A DNA stretch of 47,840 nucleotides, taken from the NCBI RefSeq assembly GCF_001544495.1, contig NZ_FCNZ02000032.1, positions 1-47,840 of the forward strand, read 5' to 3'. Below are positions 16,213-24,684 of the stretch, piece by piece. Source of the DNA: Caballeronia telluris (GTDB lineage Bacteria > Pseudomonadota > Gammaproteobacteria > Burkholderiales > Burkholderiaceae). The translations under genes were made by a program, and so were the position numbers. Numbering within the stretch: the first letter of the stretch is position 1; the number at the start of each line of letters is the position of its first letter. Under the pieces are notes generated by a model that made no database searches, was not told the DNA's origin, and saw nothing but the letters and a program-made list of their open reading frames with translations.

Positions 16213-17916
16213 ATGGAAAGAGTGCCGAACACTTCAGCAACGATCGAAACGGATGCGATCTCGCTTGATCGACGTAAATTTCTCGGCCAAAGCGTGGGCG
16301 CGCTGGCCGGGCTGTCCGCCCTTTCGCTGCCGGCGTTCGCCACCGACGCGAACGCTCCGGCAGCGGCGCAGGGCAAGCGCTCGGGCGTCGTGGTGGTCGG
16401 CATGTCGCAGGAACCGACTGCGTTCAATCCGCTGATGCCGGGCGTCGAGTGCGATGAGGTAATCTGGACGAACGTGTTCAGCACGCTCTGGACGGCCGAG
16501 CCGGACGGCTCGCTGCGGCCCGATCTCGCTATCGAGATCCCGACCGAAGCAAACGGTGGTATCGCCGACAGCGGCAAGACATGGACCGTCAAGCTGCGCA
16601 GCGACGTGCTCTGGCACGACGGCACGAAATTCACCGCCGACGACGTCAAATACTCGATCGAACTGATCAGCGCGCCAGGCTTCCGGTCGCGCGCGCGCAT
16701 CGGTCACAGCCTCGTCAAAGAAATCGTCGTCAAGGGCCCGTACGAGATTACATGGCACATGGAACGCGCCTACTCGCCGTATTTCGCGCTCCTCGCCAAC
16801 ACACAAATGGTGCCGAAGCACATCCTCGGCAAAGCCTCCGATCCGAACACTGCGCCCTTCAACAACGCGCCGGTCGGCACAGGTCCGTTCAAATGGGGCA
16901 CGCGCACGCCCGGCGACAACATCACGCTGGTCGCGAACGAGCGCTATCACGGCAAGGGGCCGTTTCTCGAGAAGGTTGTGCTGAAGTACATCCCGGATCT
17001 GACCGCCCTCTATACGCAGTTCCGCACCGGCCAGGTGGACTTCGTGCCCGTGCCTGGCATTCCGGCGAACTACTATCAGGAAGCGTCGAAGCTGCCGGGC
17101 CGCAAGATCGCGCTGTCGACCAACGGCAATCTCGAAGTCGTGATGCCCAATCTCGACAACAAGGCGTTCGCCGACAGGGCTGTGCGTCAGGCGCTGTACA
17201 CGGCGCTCGACAAGCAGGCGATCATCGACGCGATCTACTACGGCGTCATGAAGCCGACCGAGTCGTTCATGCCGATGGAATCGTGGTCCTACTTCTCCGG
17301 CCTTCCGAAGCAGACCAAAAACGTCGCGGCAGCCAACAAGATGCTCGATGCGGCCGGCTGGATGAAAGGCTCGAATGGTATGCGCAGCAAGAACGGCGTG
17401 CCGCTCGAATTCAACATGTCGACGACCACCGGCAATGTGCTGCGCGAGCAGTGCCAGCAACTGATCATGCAGGACTGGCAGGAGATCGGCGTGTCGATGA
17501 AGATCAAGAACATGCCGGCCGCGATCATCTGGGGCGAGTTCTACTCGCGCTCGCAGTTCCAGTCGCTGCTGGTCGGCACGTCGTTCCGCACCGGCGCCGA
17601 TCCCGATCCTGCCAACCGCTTCAGTTCCGGCGCGATCCCACTGAAAGGCGGCAGCGGCGGCAACTACATGCAATGGTCGAACCCCGCCGCCGACAAGCTG
17701 ATGGCCGAAGGCGAGGCAACCTTCGATCAAGCCAAGCGCAAGGAGATCTACCGCCAGTTGCAGATCATCGTGCGCGAGGAGTTGCCGATCCTGCCGCTCT
17801 TCCAGTACTCGGTCATCGAAGGCATGAAAGACAACCTGCTCGGCTATCGCCCGAATGTGAACCAGCGGCAGAACTGCTGGAACATGAACGAGTGGTCATG
17901 GAAAAAGAAAGTCTGA
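16213..17916 (+). CDS. ABC transporter substrate-binding protein (SBP_bac_5), Tat-exported
   Basis: A 567-residue periplasmic binding protein of the peptide/opine/nickel family. The N-terminus carries a twin-arginine motif, SLDRRKFLGQ, and a hydrophobic stretch ending ALSLPAFA, so Tat export is predicted. Family blocks include TWTVKLRSDVLWHDGTKFTA (the F-x-LR-x-V-x-WHDG region), APVGTGPFKWG, and AVRQALYTALDKQAIIDAIY. The ATG at 16213 has GGAGAGA upstream at good distance; a TTG three bases earlier is less likely. It starts an operon with two permease genes and delivers substrate to them. Ligand unknown: a short peptide or amine conjugate is inferred from its catabolic neighbours. Confidence 0.93.
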   Translation: MERVPNTSATIETDAISLDRRKFLGQSVGALAGLSALSLPAFATDANAPAAAQGKRSGVVVVGMSQEPTAFNPLMPGVECDEVIWTNVFSTLWTAEPDGSLRPDLAIEIPTEANGGIADSGKTWTVKLRSDVLWHDGTKFTADDVKYSIELISAPGFRSRARIGHSLVKEIVVKGPYEITWHMERAYSPYFALLANTQMVPKHILGKASDPNTAPFNNAPVGTGPFKWGTRTPGDNITLVANERYHGKGPFLEKVVLKYIPDLTALYTQFRTGQVDFVPVPGIPANYYQEASKLPGRKIALSTNGNLEVVMPNLDNKAFADRAVRQALYTALDKQAIIDAIYYGVMKPTESFMPMESWSYFSGLPKQTKNVAAANKMLDAAGWMKGSNGMRSKNGVPLEFNMSTTTGNVLREQCQQLIMQDWQEIGVSMKIKNMPAAIIWGEFYSRSQFQSLLVGTSFRTGADPDPANRFSSGAIPLKGGSGGNYMQWSNPAADKLMAEGEATFDQAKRKEIYRQLQIIVREELPILPLFQYSVIEGMKDNLLGYRPNVNQRQNCWNMNEWSWKKKV

Positions 17917-17952
17917 ACATCGATTCCTGAAAGACCACAGAGAACCGCACTT

Positions 17953-18909
17953 ATGCTGCCCTTCCTTGCACGCCGCGCGATCCACTCGGTGGTGCTGCTG
18001 CTGATCGTTTCGGTCATCGGGTTCGTCATCCTGCATCTCGCGCCGGGCGGCCCGCTTTCGCAGTTCGCGGCCTCCGGCGACATGAGTCAGGCCGATCTCG
18101 ACCGTCTGTCGGCGCAGCTCGGCCTGGACCGGCCGCTGCCAATCCAGTATGTCGAGTGGCTGTTCCGCATGGTCAAGGGCGACTGGGGCGTGTCCTATCG
18201 CGATCAGCAAGCGGTCACGTCGATCATCGCGTCGCATATCGGCGCGACGCTCGAACTGATGTTCTGCTCCACCTTGCTGGCGATGTTGATCGGCGCCTGC
18301 ATCGGCATTCTCGGCGCGGTGCGGCGTTATTCGCTGTTCGATTCGATCGCCACGGTCGGCACGATGATCGCGCTGTCGATTCCGACGTTCTGGTTCGGAA
18401 TCGTCGTCATCTATGTGTTCGCCGTGCATCTGAACTGGCTTCCCGCCGGCAACCGGATGACCGAAGGAGATGGCTCGTTCTTCGATTACGTGCATCATCT
18501 GATCGGGCCGTGCGTGGTGCTCGCGCTGGTGACGACCGCGGTCTGGAGCCGCTACATGCGCTCTTCGATGCTCGAAGTGATCAACCAGGATTACATCCGT
18601 ACCGCGCGCGCCAAGGGCGTGCCCGAATCACAGATCGTGCTGCGTCACGCGCTGCGCAACGCGCTGTTGCCGATGATCACCATCACCGGGCTGCACGTGC
18701 CGACGCTCTTGTCCGGCGCGCTCGTGACCGAGACGGTGTTCACATGGCCCGGCATCGGCCGCCTCTTCTTCGATTCCATCAGCTACCGCGACTATCCGAC
18801 CGTGATGGGCATCCTGATGTTCAGCGCCGTGCTCGTGCTGCTTGGCAACCTGATCGCCGATCTGCTGTATGGTTTCGCGGATCCCCGCATCGCCGGCGAC
18901 CGACGATGA
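17953..18909 (+). CDS. ABC transporter permease (DppB/OppB-like)
   Basis: A 318-residue membrane permease. It starts with the family-typical helix FLARRAIHSVVLLLIVSVIG and the loop APGGPLSQFA. The binding-protein-dependent transport domain carries the EAA loop DYIRTARAKGVPESQIVLRH, which contacts the ATPase. The C-terminus ends with YGFADPRI, common to DppB proteins. It lies 36 bases after the binding-protein gene and overlaps the next permease start by ATGA. With the next gene it forms the channel for the Tat-exported binding protein. Confidence 0.93.
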   Translation: MLPFLARRAIHSVVLLLIVSVIGFVILHLAPGGPLSQFAASGDMSQADLDRLSAQLGLDRPLPIQYVEWLFRMVKGDWGVSYRDQQAVTSIIASHIGATLELMFCSTLLAMLIGACIGILGAVRRYSLFDSIATVGTMIALSIPTFWFGIVVIYVFAVHLNWLPAGNRMTEGDGSFFDYVHHLIGPCVVLALVTTAVWSRYMRSSMLEVINQDYIRTARAKGVPESQIVLRHALRNALLPMITITGLHVPTLLSGALVTETVFTWPGIGRLFFDSISYRDYPTVMGILMFSAVLVLLGNLIADLLYGFADPRIAGDRR

Positions 18910-19802
18910 GAAAGACATCCACCGTGGCCACCGAACCGTCCGTCGCAAACCCGAGTAAAGCCGTGGGCATGAGCCCGGCGCTGCGCCGCTTCTGCCGTCA
19001 CAAACTGGCGATTTTCGGCGCGCTCTCTATCGTGCTGATGGTGCTAGCGTGCGTGGCCGGCCCGTCGCTGCTCGCCTATACCGACACCTACATCGACATC
19101 CGGCATCGGCTGATGCCGCCGCTGTCGGGCGCGCACATTCTCGGCACTGATCCGCTCGGCCGCGACGTGCTCGCGCGTCTGCTGATGGCCGGCCGCATTT
19201 CGCTATCGATCGGCTTCTTCGCGATGTCGATCAGCATGGTGATAGGCGTGGGCGTGGGGCTGATCGCCGGATACTTCGGCGGCTTCGTCGGCAATGCGCT
19301 GATGCGTCTGGTCGACGGCGTGCTGTGCTTTCCGTCGATCTTCCTGCTGCTGGCGATCTCCGCGATCATCTCCCCCTCCGTTCCGTCGATCGTCTTTCTC
19401 ATCGCGATCACGACGTGGATGGAAGTCGCACGCGTCGTCGAAGCGCAGATCCGCTCGCTGAAAACGCGTGACTTCGCGCTCGCCGCGCTGTCGATGGGCT
19501 CGTCGCACTCGCGCATCATGTTCCGCGAGCTGTTGCCGAACGCGGCCGCGCCGATCGTCGTCGCCGCGACGCTGAACGTTGCCTACGCGATGCTCGCGGA
19601 AAGCTACATCTCGTTTCTCGGCTTCGGCATCCAGCCGCCCACGCCGAGCTGGGGAAACATGCTGGACAACGCGCAGACGTATCTGACGAGCGCGCCGTGG
19701 CTCGCCATCGTTCCCGGCCTCGCGATCACGCTGGCCGTGACGAGCTTCAACTTCGTCGGCGACGGCCTGAGAGACGCGCTTGATCCTCGAAATGAGACGT
19801 AG
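18906..19802 (+). CDS. ABC transporter permease (DppC/OppC-like)
   Basis: A 298-residue partner permease. The N-terminal OppC_N region (LRRFCRHKLAIFGALSIVLM) is followed by the typical HILGTDPLGRDVLARLLMAG. The EAA loop is LKTRDFALAALSMGSSHSRI. The C-terminus has SYISFLGFGIQPPTPSWGNM and NFVGDGLRDALDPR, both hallmarks of DppC-type proteins. The ATG at 18906 overlaps the stop of the first permease, so the two are probably co-translated. The gene ends at 19802, right against an IS701-like relic, yet appears complete. Confidence 0.93.
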   Translation: MRKTSTVATEPSVANPSKAVGMSPALRRFCRHKLAIFGALSIVLMVLACVAGPSLLAYTDTYIDIRHRLMPPLSGAHILGTDPLGRDVLARLLMAGRISLSIGFFAMSISMVIGVGVGLIAGYFGGFVGNALMRLVDGVLCFPSIFLLLAISAIISPSVPSIVFLIAITTWMEVARVVEAQIRSLKTRDFALAALSMGSSHSRIMFRELLPNAAAPIVVAATLNVAYAMLAESYISFLGFGIQPPTPSWGNMLDNAQTYLTSAPWLAIVPGLAITLAVTSFNFVGDGLRDALDPRNET

Positions 19803-19804
19803 GG

Positions 19805-20330
19805 CCGCAAGGTTCGATCTGTGCGGAGCTGCGATCGACGCGCTTGCCATGCTCGACGGGATTATGTCCCGGTACCCGTCGCTGCAGACTTCTTGGTCGG
19901 CCAGCCTTGCCTGTTGAAGATTCTGCAGGCAGTGGAGCAAGGCCCGGTGGCCACACGTGGGTGCTGGACTGGATGCCCACCGCGTATCGCAGTCCGAGTT
20001 CACCAACGCAATCACGAAACGCCGTGTCGTTTCCGTAACCCGCATCGGCCAGCACCACTCCGTTCGGGGCACCGCTTTGCCTTGCCTCGCGCAGTTTGCG
20101 CGATAGCAATCTGCGGCTTGGTTGCAAACTCAATTTCCTCGGGCACCCCGGCCAACTGCCGTCTTTCCGGATCGTCCGCCCGTTCCTGCGGCAAGTAAAG
20201 CTGATGAGCGACGGGCAGGCTCGCCTCCGTGGTGGCTACCGACAGACATCGGTGACCGTGAACGAGAAACGCCAGGCCGAGCTCAGCACCAGGTCGCTCA
20301 CCGGAATCAGCAGATCGCGTAGCAGGTCGC
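19805..20330 (-). pseudogene. IS701-like DDE transposase fragment
   Basis: On the minus strand, pieces in different frames spell SLPVAHQLYLPQERADDPER, then AGVPEEIEFATKPQIAIAQ, then VLADAGYGNDTAFRDCVGEL and YAVGIQSSTHVWPPG. This order (LFLPESW-DPxR, TKPxIAL, VLADAGYG, VGI) is the central part of IS701-family transposases. Both ends are missing and at least two shifts are present. It sits directly after the ABC permease gene, and decay beyond 19805 is total. Confidence 0.75.
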
Positions 20331-20744
20331 ACCGGCTCACGCGCACGGCGAACGCGGGCAGATGGAACGCGCCGGGTTTACAGGAAAGTTGCGCCAGTTC
20401 CATGATTCGGGTCTCAAGCTTCAAATCGCTTGGAGTGATCAACGCCTGACTTCGCTAGAGTGTGATCTCCGCTCGCGCGCTTGGCTCGACGCTTTTCGGA
20501 AGGAAAGCGCGCGGCGGCTTCATCATCGACGGACCAGCCGATCACACGCATGACCGCGTGTGCGTCGGTGCATCGCTTCTCGCGCCGGCTGAGCGACCGT
20601 ACGGTTCAAATATACCGAAGGAGCGGTTCGGACATGCATCGCGCAATCCTGACGTCTGCATAAATCCTATTCCGGACGGCCCCTGAATCCGCCGAAAGTC
20701 CGCTTCTATACTGGCACTCCATACCTTCACGAGGAGATACATCA
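20331..20744. other. Upstream region of the aldolase gene, no CDS
   Basis: About 410 bases without a convincing gene. The left part may be the degraded 5' end of the IS701-like transposase gene. A TATACT hexamer at 20707-20712, 33 bases before the aldolase ATG, is a possible -10 element, with only a weak -35 match. A GAGGAG ribosome site follows at about 20731. Confidence 0.4.
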
Positions 20745-21554
20745 ATGTTGATGGACGCCAAGGACTCGATCTACAGCCCGACACAGGACGATCTGATCTT
20801 TCCGCAAGAACCGACGTTCTCGAGCTCGGCCGAGGAGCGCCGCTATCGCAAGGAGCATCTCGCGGCCGCATGCCGGATCTTCGCCCGACACGGCTTCAGC
20901 TTTGGCTTCGGAGGCCATCTGACCGTGCGCGATCCCGAGAATCCGGAGCTCTTCTGGACCAATCCGATGTGCGTGCCCTGGTCGCGCACGAAGACATCGC
21001 AATTGGTGCTCGTCGATCATTCCGGCACGGTGATCGAAGGCAAATACGCAGTGAATCGCGCGGGTTATGTGCTGCATTCGGCGATTCACGCGGAAAATCC
21101 CGACATCATCGGCTCGTGCCATGCTCATACCGTCAACGGGGACGCCTGGGCCGCGATGGGCAAGCCGCTCGATTACGTGACGCAGGACGCGTGCATGTTC
21201 TACGGCAGCCATACGGTCGTGCGCGATGGCGCGGGCAAGGTTCCGGTCGCGGATGAATCGGGCAATCCGATCGCGCGCGCCTTCAACGATCACAAGGCCA
21301 TCATTCACCAGAATCACGGGCTGCTGACCGCGAGCCGTCATAGTATCGACGATGCCGTGTGGACGTTTATCGCGCTCGATCATTGCTGCAAGATGCAGTT
21401 GCTGATGGACGCGACCGAATCGCGCCCGATCGAGATCGATTCGGAGTTCGCGGAGTACTCGCATCGGCATCTGGGCAATTCGTTCATCAGTTGGCTGCAC
21501 TTCCAGACCATGCTCTACGAAATCAACGAGCAGGAACCCGATTACCTGGACTGA
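20745..21554 (+). CDS. Class II aldolase/adducin-family protein
   Basis: A 269-residue protein of the class II aldolase/adducin fold, which includes fuculose-phosphate aldolase and decarboxylases or lyases acting on hydroxy acids. Visible: GFSFGFGGHLTVRDPENPEL (substrate/phosphate loop near residues 51-70), the zinc-ligand block GSCHAHTVNG (His126, His128), and the later His in IIHQNHGLLT. A GAGGAG ribosome site precedes the ATG. It is followed by an MFS carrier gene of the anion:cation symporter type and a convergent LysR gene, suggesting uptake and cleavage of a hydroxylated organic acid. Exact reaction unknown; other members of this branch are annotated only by fold. Confidence 0.88.
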   Translation: MLMDAKDSIYSPTQDDLIFPQEPTFSSSAEERRYRKEHLAAACRIFARHGFSFGFGGHLTVRDPENPELFWTNPMCVPWSRTKTSQLVLVDHSGTVIEGKYAVNRAGYVLHSAIHAENPDIIGSCHAHTVNGDAWAAMGKPLDYVTQDACMFYGSHTVVRDGAGKVPVADESGNPIARAFNDHKAIIHQNHGLLTASRHSIDDAVWTFIALDHCCKMQLLMDATESRPIEIDSEFAEYSHRHLGNSFISWLHFQTMLYEINEQEPDYLD

Positions 21555-21655
21555 CACATCGGTGTTTCGAGGTACGGCGGCGGCATGCGCGATGTCGCAA
21601 CTTTCCCGCGCATGCCGCACGAGAGCGCTCAAGAAAATCTATATTGGAGACACGC

Positions 21656-22960
21656 ATGGACGCGCTATATGGCGAAGAAGCCGTCAGACAGACGGACATG
21701 AGCCGCACTTATTACCGGACCTACTGGCGGCTGTTGCCGCTTTTGCTGATCTGTTATCTCGTCGCCTATCTCGACCGCGTCAACGTAGGCTTCGCGAAAC
21801 TGCAGATGCTCGACGCACTGCGTTTCGACGACGCGATCTACGGCCTCGGCTCCGGCATATTCTTCGCGGGCTATTTCTTCTTCGAGGTGCCCAGCAATCT
21901 CATCATGCGCCGGGTCGGCGCGCGTAAGTGGATTGCCCGCATCATGCTGACGTGGGGCGTCATCTCGGCGGCGATGATCTTCGTGCAGACGCCGATGCAG
22001 TTCTACGTCGCGCGCTTCCTCCTCGGCGCGGCCGAAGCCGGTTTCGCGCCCGCGATCATGTATCTGCTCACGCTCTGGTTTCCGGCCCGCTATCGCGGCA
22101 GGGCGATGTCCATCTACGTGATGGGCGCGCCGCTCGCGTTCGTCGTCGGCGGTCCGATCTCCGGCTACATCCTGCATGCGTTCTCCGGCAACGCGCATAT
22201 GGCGGGGTGGCAATGGCTTTTTCTGATCGAAGCGATTCCGGCCGTCGTGCTCGCGTTCGTCGTGCTTGCCTTTCTCGATGACGATCCGGCGCACTCGCGA
22301 TGGATCAGCGAAGACGAGCGCTCGAACGTGCTGGCGGAGATCCGCGCGGAGAACGCGGGCAAGATCGATCATCCGAGCGTGCGCGCGTTCCTCGCCAACC
22401 GGAAGCTGTGGTGGTTCTGCGCAATCTTCTTCTGCCTGATCATGGGGCTCTACGCGCTCGGTTTCTGGATGCCCTCGCTCATCAAGCGCAGCGGCGTGAC
22501 CGATCCGTTGTCCATCGGCCTGTATTCGGCGGTGCCGAACGCCGTGGCGGCGATCGCGCTGTATGTGTCGAATCGCAGCGCCGACCGCACCGGAGGACGC
22601 CGCGCGCACTTCGCCCTCTTCATGCTGATCGGCGCGGCGGGACTTGCCACGAGCATGTGGCTTTCGGCAGGCCCGATCACGACGACGCTATGTCTCTCGA
22701 TCGCGGCGGCGGGCGTCTATTCGTGCGTCGCGCTCTTCTGGGCGCTGCCGACGAGCCTCTTCGTCGGCGCATCGGTCGCGGCGGCGCTCGCGTTCATCAA
22801 TTCCGTCGGGAACATCGCCGGCTTCATTTCGCCCTATCTCGTCGGCATGCTCAATGTGATGGTCGGTCACGCCGAAGTGGGCATGTACATGATCTCCGCG
22901 TTTCTTGTGCTCGGTGCGGCGATGACCATGCTTCTGCCGAAGACGCTGGACGATAGGTGA
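21656..22960 (+). CDS. MFS transporter, anion:cation symporter (ACS) family
   Basis: A 434-residue carrier with about 12 membrane segments. N-terminal signatures: LLICYLVAYLDRVNVGFAKL (the YxDRxNxGxA motif of ACS proteins), GYFFFEVPSNLIMRRVGARK, and FLLGAAEAGFAPAIMYLLTL followed by WFPARYRGRAMS. These are typical for tartrate, phthalate or hydroxy-acid carriers. The ATG at 21656 is preceded by TTGGAGA; reading further upstream would run back through the aldolase gene in another frame and was rejected. It is probably co-transcribed with the aldolase gene (about 100 bases apart). Confidence 0.92.
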   Translation: MDALYGEEAVRQTDMSRTYYRTYWRLLPLLLICYLVAYLDRVNVGFAKLQMLDALRFDDAIYGLGSGIFFAGYFFFEVPSNLIMRRVGARKWIARIMLTWGVISAAMIFVQTPMQFYVARFLLGAAEAGFAPAIMYLLTLWFPARYRGRAMSIYVMGAPLAFVVGGPISGYILHAFSGNAHMAGWQWLFLIEAIPAVVLAFVVLAFLDDDPAHSRWISEDERSNVLAEIRAENAGKIDHPSVRAFLANRKLWWFCAIFFCLIMGLYALGFWMPSLIKRSGVTDPLSIGLYSAVPNAVAAIALYVSNRSADRTGGRRAHFALFMLIGAAGLATSMWLSAGPITTTLCLSIAAAGVYSCVALFWALPTSLFVGASVAAALAFINSVGNIAGFISPYLVGMLNVMVGHAEVGMYMISAFLVLGAAMTMLLPKTLDDR

Positions 22961-22967
22961 AGAGACT

Positions 22968-23001
22968 GCTCAGGCGGCCCACGGCGGCCGCCTGAGCTTT
23001 T
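22968..23001 (+). terminator. Terminator embedded in LysR 3' coding end
   Basis: gctcaggcggcc (22968-22979) pairs perfectly with ggccgcctgagc (22986-22997) around a 6-base loop and is followed by tttt. It lies 7 bases after the MFS stop. The minus-strand LysR gene stops at 22970, so the stem is part of that gene's last codons. One sequence serves both. Confidence 0.75.
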
Positions 23002-23881
23002 CCGTCACGTGATCGATGAACGCCCGCACGCGCGGATGCAGCGACGAGTCGCGCGGATACAGCGCGTAGATTGCGGTTTCGTCCTTCGGCTGGAAGTCGG
23101 TGAGGAGCGGCACGAGCATGTTGCTGCGAATCGACGGGAGCACCATATGCTCGGCCATGCGCGTAATGCCGACGCCGGCCAGGCACATGTACACCGAACT
23201 CACGCCGCTGCTCGTCTGAAAGTTGCCGTTGATGAGCATGGACGTTCGCTCGCCATTGACCACGAAGGGCCAATGGTTCAGATGATCCATCGGCGGCTCC
23301 CACATCAGGCAATTGTGGTTGACGAGATCCGCCGGAATCGAGGGCACGCCGTGCCGCGCAATATATGAAGGCGACGCGGTCACGACGCGTTGCAGATGAC
23401 ACAGCTTGCGGCTGACCAGATTCGAGTCCTGCAGGCTTCCCATGCGGATCGCAACATCGAATCCTTCGCCGATCACGTCCGCGAGCGTGTCCGACAGCGA
23501 CAGGCGCACACGCAGGCCGGGATAGCGCTCCAGAAAGCCCGGAATGAGCGGCACGATCTGATCCATGCCGAACGAAGTCGCCACAGTCACGCGGATACTG
23601 CCGGTCATGTGCTGACCCGCGCGCGCGAGCTGCGCTTCGCCGGTGTCGATGTCGTCGAGAATGCGCTTGCACAGCGCGAGATATTCATTGCCTTCCTGCG
23701 TGACCCGCAGACTGCGCGTCGAGCGCCTGAGCAGTGCGAGGCCGAGGCGCTTTTCGAGCGCCGAGACCGCGCGACTGACATACGGCTGCTGAAGGTTGAG
23801 CATGAGCGCCGCAGCCGTGAAACCGCCGGTTTCCGCGACGGCCTTGAAAATCCTCATTTCGACGAGGCGTTCGTCCTTCAT
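22970..23881 (-). CDS. LysR-type transcriptional regulator
   Basis: A 303-residue LysR regulator of the CrgA/AaeR-like subgroup. The winged HTH is MRIFKAVAETGGFTAAALML with QQPYVSRAVSALEKRLGLAL. Then come LLRRSTRSLRVTQEG and the effector-binding domain (TGSIRVTVATSFGMDQIVPL, GFDVAIRMG). It converges on the aldolase-MFS operon and is the likely regulator, although convergent placement is less usual than divergent for LysR proteins. Intact, with a normal length. Confidence 0.92.
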   Translation of the reverse strand: MKDERLVEMRIFKAVAETGGFTAAALMLNLQQPYVSRAVSALEKRLGLALLRRSTRSLRVTQEGNEYLALCKRILDDIDTGEAQLARAGQHMTGSIRVTVATSFGMDQIVPLIPGFLERYPGLRVRLSLSDTLADVIGEGFDVAIRMGSLQDSNLVSRKLCHLQRVVTASPSYIARHGVPSIPADLVNHNCLMWEPPMDHLNHWPFVVNGERTSMLINGNFQTSSGVSSVYMCLAGVGITRMAEHMVLPSIRSNMLVPLLTDFQPKDETAIYALYPRDSSLHPRVRAFIDHVTEKLRRPPWAA

Positions 23882-24055
23882 GTATGCGGTGCTGTGTAAG
23901 CGATGATTAACCAGGCATGTTAGCCAGCGGCTGCGCGCTTTTATATCGGGAGTTCCACGGGTATGGGTTTCCGGTCATGGACGGGCTCGCGACGATGGGA
24001 ACCGCACGAAGGCCTTGCTGTTTCAACTGGACATGACGTTCATTCACGCATAGCG

Positions 24056-24230
24056 TCACTCGAAGCCTTCCGCGGTCCGCGTGACGGTTGCCGCCGACGT
24101 CCCGGCGAAATGCGTGGCGAATACCGTCGCGCCCGCATCCGCGGCATGCGCGAGCAGACGCTCTCGCGATGCACGCGCCTGCTCGATGAGCTCGGCTCGC
24201 GTCGATCCTCGACGAACGCCTAAGCGACAA
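24056..24230 (-). pseudogene. MBL-fold hydrolase C-terminal fragment
   Basis: The minus-strand frame reads ELIEQARASRERLLAHAADA then GATVFATHFAGTSAATVTRT and stops after AEGFE. This is the closing helix and strand of COG0491-type metallo-beta-lactamase-fold hydrolases (xSRxRLLxxAAExGAxVxGxHFA). The normal final strand may continue after the TGA (WRYA). Nothing recognisable of the metal-binding centre remains upstream. It may be the far half of the N-terminal piece at 1.3-1.5 kb, but that is only a guess. Confidence 0.4.
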
Positions 24231-24345
24231 GCGATTCGGCCCGTGCGATGCGCAGTTGAAACGATGCGCACATGCCGGCAGCCGCACGCCTGCGGTCTGA
24301 AGTTCTCTCGGTTCTGGCATGGCCCCTCGTATAGCCAGAACTTTC

Positions 24346-24480
24346 AGCCGGCTCTCCGAGCCGGCTTTAATGAGATGATCAGCCTGACCAAAATGGCCCC
24401 GATCGGCTTACGCTAATCGGGCCATTTCCTTCTCTGGGAGCCGATCATGGCGAACGCTACGCTTATCGGCATCGACCGCA
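24346..24480 (+). mobile_element. Possible IS110-type left-end relic
   Basis: Two hairpins lie close together: agccggctc/gagccggct (24346-24354 and 24358-24366), then aaatggccccgat against atcgggccattt (24391-24427). They are followed by a gagccgatc-ATG start at 24447 that opens MANATLIGID. That opening resembles the first residues of many IS110 transposases, after which the similarity ends. Probably the leader of a lost element; evidence is thin. Confidence 0.3.
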
Positions 24481-24483
24481 CCG

Positions 24484-24630
24484 ATGCAAGTTTCGTTCAG
24501 TCTGGTCGCCGCCATCGTCGCGGATGTCGCGCTCGGCGCGCCGATCAGGGAAGACTCGCTCGTGCCGACCGGCGAAGCGCGTCGCGGCGGCATCGGTCTG
24601 GAGCATTGGCTGCAACGCGGGCACGCGTGA
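24484..24630 (+). pseudogene. Unrecognised C-terminal gene fragment
   Basis: A 48-residue open frame reads MQVSFSLVAAIVADVALGAP and ends in GEARRGGIGLEHWLQRGHA, with a strong terminator 8 bases after its stop. The composition looks like genuine coding sequence and the terminator suggests the true end of a former gene. I do not recognise the family. It begins inside the suspected IS110 left-end relic, so the start shown is arbitrary. Confidence 0.25.
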
Positions 24631-24637
24631 TGTGACG

Positions 24638-24660
24638 AAGGGCGCTCTCGCGCCCTTCTT
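24638..24660 (+). terminator. Terminator between fragment and TRAP operon
   Basis: aagggcgc (24638-24645) and gcgccctt (24650-24657) form a perfect 8-bp stem with a tctc loop, followed by ctt. It can serve the plus-strand fragment and, since it lies 25 bases beyond the stop of the minus-strand TRAP operon, probably also ends that operon. Confidence 0.65.
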
Positions 24661-24684
24661 GTCCGAAATAAAGCGAACAACCGC

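Noticed and set aside
16234..17730. A 498-residue minus-strand frame and a 449-residue plus frame overlapping the binding-protein gene
   Set aside because: Both are low-complexity shadows of the SBP_bac_5 gene, which has a Tat signal and family blocks.
21359..21655. 5' extension of the MFS carrier frame back into the aldolase gene
   Set aside because: It lies in another frame of the aldolase gene; the ATG at 21656 has a ribosome site.
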